In this document: positions 60,022-64,000 of the stretch, piece by piece | Layout: every line of letters starts with the position of its first letter | How positions within the stretch are numbered: position 1 is the stretch's first letter | NCBI GenBank assembly: GCA_016704445.1 | Contig: JADJAE010000024.1 | Span: forward strand, 43,994 to 107,993 | Length of the DNA stretch: 64,000 bases | Direction of reading: 5' to 3' | Source of the DNA: Deltaproteobacteria bacterium | Lineage (GTDB): Bacteria > Myxococcota_A > Polyangia > Polyangiales > Ga0077539 | Program-made: the position numbers and the translations under genes | The notes under the pieces: model-generated | The model's input: the letters and a program-made list of their open reading frames with translations, nothing else | The model's database searches: none | Told to the model about the DNA's origin: nothing

Positions 60022-60921
60022 TCAGGGCCGCAGCGCCCCGGCCGCCCGCGCCCAGTCCCCCGGCCGCGCGCCGTCCACCGCCGCGCCCTCGGTCGGCCAC
60101 TCCCGTCCCCGCGCGATCGCCTCGGCCAGCGCGTCGAGCCAGGGCGTCGCCACCAGCGCGTCGCCGCCCAGCCACAGCCCACCGCCCGCCACCCGCGCCG
60201 CCTCCACCCGCCCGATGGGCACCGCCACCCCCGCGGCCTCGTCCGGGGCCTCGGCGGGAACCCATGGCTCCACGACAGGCTCCGGGGCGGTCACCACCGC
60301 GCCCGCACGCTCGGCCACCGAGGCCGCCAGCGCCGCCAGCACGGCCCACGGGTCGCGCCCCTCGCCCAGCGCCACCGGCGAGCGCCCGCGCCATCGGTCG
60401 AGCGCCCGCTCGCCCGGCGCGGCGTGCTCCGCGGGCAGCGCCACGGGCTCGTCCCACCCGGCGATCATCTCCAGCAGCACCGCCCCGGCGGGCGACAGGT
60501 CGTAGCCGAGCACCGCGGCGGGTCGGTGCGCCACGGCGACCCACTCGCGCCCGAAGTACGCCGCGGAAATACCCGATCGGGTAAAGCCCCGCAGCCACGG
60601 GCGCACGTTGCGGTTGAGCAGCGTGGCGAGCGTGGCGTCTTCGTAGAGCGCGGCGACGGAGGGCAGCGCGAGGGAGCACCACAGCGCCCGTTGGCCCACC
60701 CAGGCCGCGGTGCCGGTGCTGCGCCGCCGCACGACCTCGGCGAAGGTGGTCACCGCCGCGCGCCGCTGCCGGGCGCCGAGCACCACCGCCGGTCCCTCGA
60801 CCAGCGAGCAGGCGTGCCACGCCTCGCCGCGGTCGGCCCGGGCGAGGAGCTCATGGCCCAGCGCCGCGGCCGCGCGGAGGGAGCGGGAGACGATCGGCGC
60901 CTGGCGGAGCGGCTGCTCCAT
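60022..60921 (-). CDS. Lysine-free LplA/biotin-ligase-fold protein
   Basis: A 299-residue protein resembling lipoate-protein ligase A: VVLGARQRRAAV, RRSTGTAAWVGQ (for RRxTGGG), a central SGISAAYFGREWVAVAHRPAAVLGYD and a helical C-terminal part. In active ligases a Lys in the pocket is essential, but this protein contains no Lys at all. It is either a pseudoenzyme or uses other residues. The start at 60921 is the first ATG of the frame that gives a sensible product. An exact TACC-N6-GGTA motif lies at 60570. Confidence 0.6.
   Translation of the reverse strand: MEQPLRQAPIVSRSLRAAAALGHELLARADRGEAWHACSLVEGPAVVLGARQRRAAVTTFAEVVRRRSTGTAAWVGQRALWCSLALPSVAALYEDATLATLLNRNVRPWLRGFTRSGISAAYFGREWVAVAHRPAAVLGYDLSPAGAVLLEMIAGWDEPVALPAEHAAPGERALDRWRGRSPVALGEGRDPWAVLAALAASVAERAGAVVTAPEPVVEPWVPAEAPDEAAGVAVPIGRVEAARVAGGGLWLGGDALVATPWLDALAEAIARGREWPTEGAAVDGARPGDWARAAGALRP
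60570..60583. other. TACC-N6-GGTA motif inside the LplA-like gene
   Basis: TACC-CGATCG-GGTA with flanks AATACC...GGTAAAG. The central CGATCG is itself palindromic. The coding strand uses TTT, CGA, GGT and ATT in this one short stretch. Confidence 0.6.
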
Positions 60922-60962
60922 GGAAGGGGATGACGGAGTGATCGGTGAGGGTCGGCCGGCGC

Positions 60963-61765
60963 TCAGCGCATGCCCGGCGGGCGCTCGTTTTCGACGCCGG
61001 GCTGGATGACCACGCCGGGGCCCGTGAGCCTGGGCGAGGGCTCGCGCGGGACCACCGCGTTGGTGGTGACCGGCGCGCCGACCTCGATCTGCTGGATGGC
61101 CCCGTTGGGCAGGCGGAGACGCAGGGTCTCCGGGGCCTGGAAGGGGGGGAAGTCGACGTAGACGAAGTTGAGCCCCTGGGGGCCGACCTCCTGGGACATG
61201 CGGTGCTCGACCTCGGCGCGCATCGTCACCACGAGGTCGACGCCGCCGCGCACGGGGCGCAGGAAGGCGCGGCCCATGGGGGTGTCGAAGGCCTCGGTGA
61301 TGAGGGGGCGGCGGTTGTTGGAGAGCGCGATGCGCCCGCCCGTGATGTGGAAGACCCGCTGGAGCGGCGCGCGCGTCTCGGTGACCACCGCGGGGCGCGT
61401 CGTGGCCACGAACACCCGGCTGCCGCCCGGCACCATCTGGAAGCCCGGCCACGCCACCACGGGGACGCGGGTGGTGCCCAGCCGGGCCATGCGGCGGAAG
61501 CCCGGCACGAGCGAGCTCACGCCCGGGGTGACCCCGCCGTACTCCTCGGGCCGGCGCGAGCGCCTGCCGTCGATGCGCCGCGTGCCGAGCGTGCGGGCCG
61601 CCGGCTCGTTGGTGGCCGAGGGCACCACCCCGATGGTGGACGTGTTGTTGGGCGTGCCCCCACCACGGTGTAACCGCCCTGCTGGGCCTGCGCGGCCGGC
61701 GCCCCGAGCGCGACCACGCCCGCCGCCGCGAGCCCGAGCAACCAGTGCCGCATGGAGTACGTCAT
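60963..61765 (-). CDS. Exported AMIN-like protein (frameshifted near the signal peptide)
   Basis: About 267 residues after repair. MTYSMRHWLLGLAAAGVVALG is a signal peptide (cleavage near AQAQ). The frame changes at the C run 61657-61661; one more C joins GYTVVG to GTPNNTSTIGVVP. The body has two beta-rich segments, one (VFHITGGRIALSNNRRPLI...MGRAFLRPVRGGVDLVVTMR) reminiscent of AMIN domains, which target proteins to peptidoglycan, and a C-terminal tail ENERPPGMR. A role at the envelope is likely but not shown. An alternative start is 61753. Confidence 0.6.
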
Positions 61766-61869
61766 CGGCCGGGATTCCATCACGGCGCCCCCCGCGGTGC
61801 CAACTTCGCAGCACCCCGGCCCTCACCCGGCGAGGGCGCATCGCCTACACTCCCAAGGGAGCCAATGGC

Positions 61870-63285
61870 GTGAACCCCTTCGCGAGCGTCACCTTCGCGT
61901 GGCTGACCGTGTACGTGTCGCTGCTGGTGCAGTTCGCGTTCGTCGGACTCTTCCGCCGCGCGCGGGCCGAGGCCCGGTGCTTCGGCGCCATGCTGGTGCT
62001 CAGCGCCCTCTACGACCTCGCCTCGGTGCTCCGCTACGGGCACCACCCGGTCGGGCCCGTCCCCTGGGAGCAGGTCCGCATCGCCGCCGGGCTCGCCACC
62101 ATGCCCGTCGGCCTCGACCTCGCGATGCACCTCTCCGGCGCCGCCCCCGCCGCGCGCCGCTGGCTCATCGCCGCGTACGGCTGGTTCGCCGCCCTGGTGG
62201 CGCTCAACGTCTCCGGCCTCGTCGTGCACGGCCACCCGTACGTCCAGCGGGTGGTGCTCGGGCCCTTCACCATCGTCTACCGCGAGGCGCTCATCACCCC
62301 GCTCGGTCAGGCGCTGATGCTCCCGGCCGTCTTCGCCGCGCTCGTGGCCACGGCGTTCTATTTCTTCCGCGCCGCCCGCGCGCAGGGCCGCTGGCTCTGG
62401 GGCGTCGCCGTCTCGTACCTGCTCCTCGCGTGCGGCATCGTCCACGATGCCACCACCGCCGTGACGCAGCTCCCGTCGCCCTTCCTGGCCGAGCACTTCA
62501 TGTTCATCCACCTCGGGGCGCTGTCGTTCGTGTTCACCGCCCGGCTCTCCGAGGAGTTCTCCCGCCGCGACGACGAGCTCGCCCGGGTGCGCGACGCCCT
62601 CGAGCAGCGCGAGGCCCTCGCCGCCGTGGGCGAGCTCTCCGCCATCGTCGCCCACGAGGTGCGCAACCCCCTCGCGATCATCCTCAACGCCGTCGCCTCG
62701 CTGCGCCGGCCAGAGCTCCCGGCCCGCGAGCGTGACCTCCTCCTCGGCATCCTCGAAGAGGAGGCCGACCGCATCAACCGCATCGTCACCGACCTGCTCA
62801 CCCTCGCCCGGCCGCTCCACCCCGAGCCCCGCGAGACCCTCCCCCGGGAGCTCATCACCCGCTGCCTCGGGCCCGCCGAGCGCGCCGGCACCGAGGTCGA
62901 TCTGCGCTCCAGCCCGGAGGCCGAGACCCCCATCCACTGCGACGCCCACCTCCTCCGGCACGCCCTCGAGAACGTCATCGAGAACGCCGTGCAGGCCATG
63001 GGCACCGGCGGGGTGCTCACCATCATCCTCGCCCGCAAGACCCGCCACGGCGTCGACGGGCGGGAGATCGCCGTCATCGACACCGGCGAGGGCATGAACA
63101 CCGAGGTGCGCAAGAGCGCCCGCAAGGCCTTCTTCACCACCCGCACCACCGGCACCGGGCTCGGGCTCGCCATCGTCGACCGCATCCTCACGGCCCACCG
63201 CGGCGCCGTGGACATCGAGAGCAGCCGCGGCGAGGGCACCACCGTACGGCTGTTCGTGCCCGAACCCGCCCCACCTGCGGCCTGA
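61870..63285 (+). CDS. Sensor histidine kinase with multi-pass membrane domain
   Basis: A 471-residue kinase starting at GTG 61870, after GGGAG. The N-terminal 225 residues contain about seven hydrophobic segments without a periplasmic loop of note. Next come a short coiled coil and a HisKA domain with the phospho-acceptor His262 in IVAHEVRNPLAIILN, then HATPase with ALENVIENAVQAMG (N box), VIDTGEGMN (G1) and TGTGLGLAIVDRI (G2). No response regulator is adjacent in the window. The intramembrane sensor suggests a lipid, quinone or membrane-state signal. Confidence 0.92.
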   Translation: MNPFASVTFAWLTVYVSLLVQFAFVGLFRRARAEARCFGAMLVLSALYDLASVLRYGHHPVGPVPWEQVRIAAGLATMPVGLDLAMHLSGAAPAARRWLIAAYGWFAALVALNVSGLVVHGHPYVQRVVLGPFTIVYREALITPLGQALMLPAVFAALVATAFYFFRAARAQGRWLWGVAVSYLLLACGIVHDATTAVTQLPSPFLAEHFMFIHLGALSFVFTARLSEEFSRRDDELARVRDALEQREALAAVGELSAIVAHEVRNPLAIILNAVASLRRPELPARERDLLLGILEEEADRINRIVTDLLTLARPLHPEPRETLPRELITRCLGPAERAGTEVDLRSSPEAETPIHCDAHLLRHALENVIENAVQAMGTGGVLTIILARKTRHGVDGREIAVIDTGEGMNTEVRKSARKAFFTTRTTGTGLGLAIVDRILTAHRGAVDIESSRGEGTTVRLFVPEPAPPAA

Positions 63286-63404
63286 GCGCACCCCCCTCGC
63301 GCCCGCCGCGCAGGAGGTGCACGCCCGTGAACGCCGCGCACGGCCGATGCACCTGTCTCTTCCATCGATGAGCGCACCGCCCGCGTCGAAGGAAAGGCCA
63401 CCGT

Positions 63405-64000
63405 ATGCGCATCCGCGTCGCCCTCGCCCTCGTCACCCCGCTGCTCTGCGCCCCGGCCCTCGCGAGCGCTGATCCCTTTCATTTCCAGGTCTCGGCGGGC
63501 ACCGACGCGCCGCTCGCGGTCTCGCTCCGCGGCGACGTCGAGCTCCCCGGGCGCCTGCGGGTGATGGCCTCGGTCGGCGTGACCCCGTCGCTCTACCTCG
63601 ACGCCTTCAACGGGGTGATCTCCGCCGCGGGCGGCGGGTCGCAGGCCTCCGCGGGCCCCTACGGGCTGCGCCTCGACCGCGGCTCGATGTGGCGCGTGCA
63701 CGCCGGCTGGCGACCCTTCCCCGGCGCGGGCCTCGTGCTGATGGGCGGCTACGGTCGCCTCGCGCTCTCCGGCGACGCGAGCGCGCGGGAGCTCATCACG
63801 ACGGTCACCGGCCAGCCCCCGCCCGCGCAGGTGCCCGAGGCCAACGGGGTCTACGACGTGACGTCCACGCTGCACACGGTGAGCGCCGAGCTCGGGTGGG
63901 AGTTCACCTTCTTCGGCGACCACCTGGTGATCCAGACCGCGGTGGGCTTCGTCGGCACCGTCGACTCGCGCACGGCCATCACGCCGCAGTTCGTCTCGAC
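63405..64000 (+). CDS. Outer-membrane beta-barrel-like protein (cut by the window end)
   Basis: An open frame from the ATG at 63405 to the end of the window (at least 198 residues, no stop). MRIRVALALVTPLLCAPALASA is a signal peptide. The body alternates short hydrophobic beta strands with polar turns (e.g. RLRVMASVGVTPSLYLDAF, LVLMGGYGRLALSG, HLVIQTAVGFVGT), as in outer-membrane porin-like proteins. A GGAAAGG ribosome-binding site precedes it. Function is unknown. Confidence 0.75.
   Translation, partial: MRIRVALALVTPLLCAPALASADPFHFQVSAGTDAPLAVSLRGDVELPGRLRVMASVGVTPSLYLDAFNGVISAAGGGSQASAGPYGLRLDRGSMWRVHAGWRPFPGAGLVLMGGYGRLALSGDASARELITTVTGQPPPAQVPEANGVYDVTSTLHTVSAELGWEFTFFGDHLVIQTAVGFVGTVDSRTAITPQFVS

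Overview
The window is very GC-rich, gene-dense chromosomal DNA whose gene content points to a myxobacterium (Myxococcota, probably a Sandaracinaceae-like Polyangiales lineage; inferred from content, not from a search). The clues are many secreted lipoproteins with Asp/Pro/Gly/Thr low-complexity spacers and Cys-rich modules, a membrane Ser/Thr kinase, a DUF4280 (PAAR-like) protein, a large secreted GH13 enzyme, and mostly housekeeping gene order. I see no phage, plasmid, CRISPR array or rRNA operon. One tRNA (anticodon CAT) lies at 21185-21258.

Layout. 0.2-4.9 kb: a lipoprotein, then a glycan trio (phosphoglycosyltransferase, DegT aminotransferase, PglF/CapD-type dehydratase). 4.9-7.2: secreted alpha-amylase family enzyme (minus). 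7.4-11.1: terC, coaX, a FecCD-type permease and a PLP enzyme in a tight operon. 11.2-16.1: ctaB, SCO1, coxB, coxA and a dihaem cytochrome c; the oxidase subunit I is highly divergent. 16.1-20.1: PHA-system protein, photolyase, PAAR-like protein, lipoprotein. 20.2-29.5: lipid kinase, tRNA, Crp-like regulator, then a TPR lipoprotein-rodZ-like-recO-amidase-hisS block that echoes the pilF-rodZ-hisS block of proteobacteria. 29.5-37.9: transglutaminase, rseP, FAD monooxygenase, PBP1A and small envelope proteins. 37.9-39.8: two related lipoproteins flanking a small DUF559-nuclease unit bounded by inverted repeats. 39.9-48.3: lolA-like, pyruvate-kinase-like plus vWA pair, NadM-like, Cys-rich and Kazal lipoproteins. 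48.4-54.5: holB-ricT-metG-HEAT-tatD, the same backbone order as in Firmicutes. 54.5-64: epimerase, acyltransferase, three-LCCL lipoprotein, Ser/Thr kinase, lysine-free LplA-like protein, histidine kinase and a truncated beta-barrel gene.

Two cross-cutting observations stand out. First, an 18-20 bp bipartite motif built on TACC-N6-GGTA occurs exactly eight times, seven of them inside genes and often forced through rare codons; it looks like a chromosomal recognition site. Second, at least thirteen single-base indels, mostly in G or C runs, break reading frames (including essential metG); they concentrate in the right-hand part and look like uncorrected long-read errors. Genes affected are given with their repaired extent.
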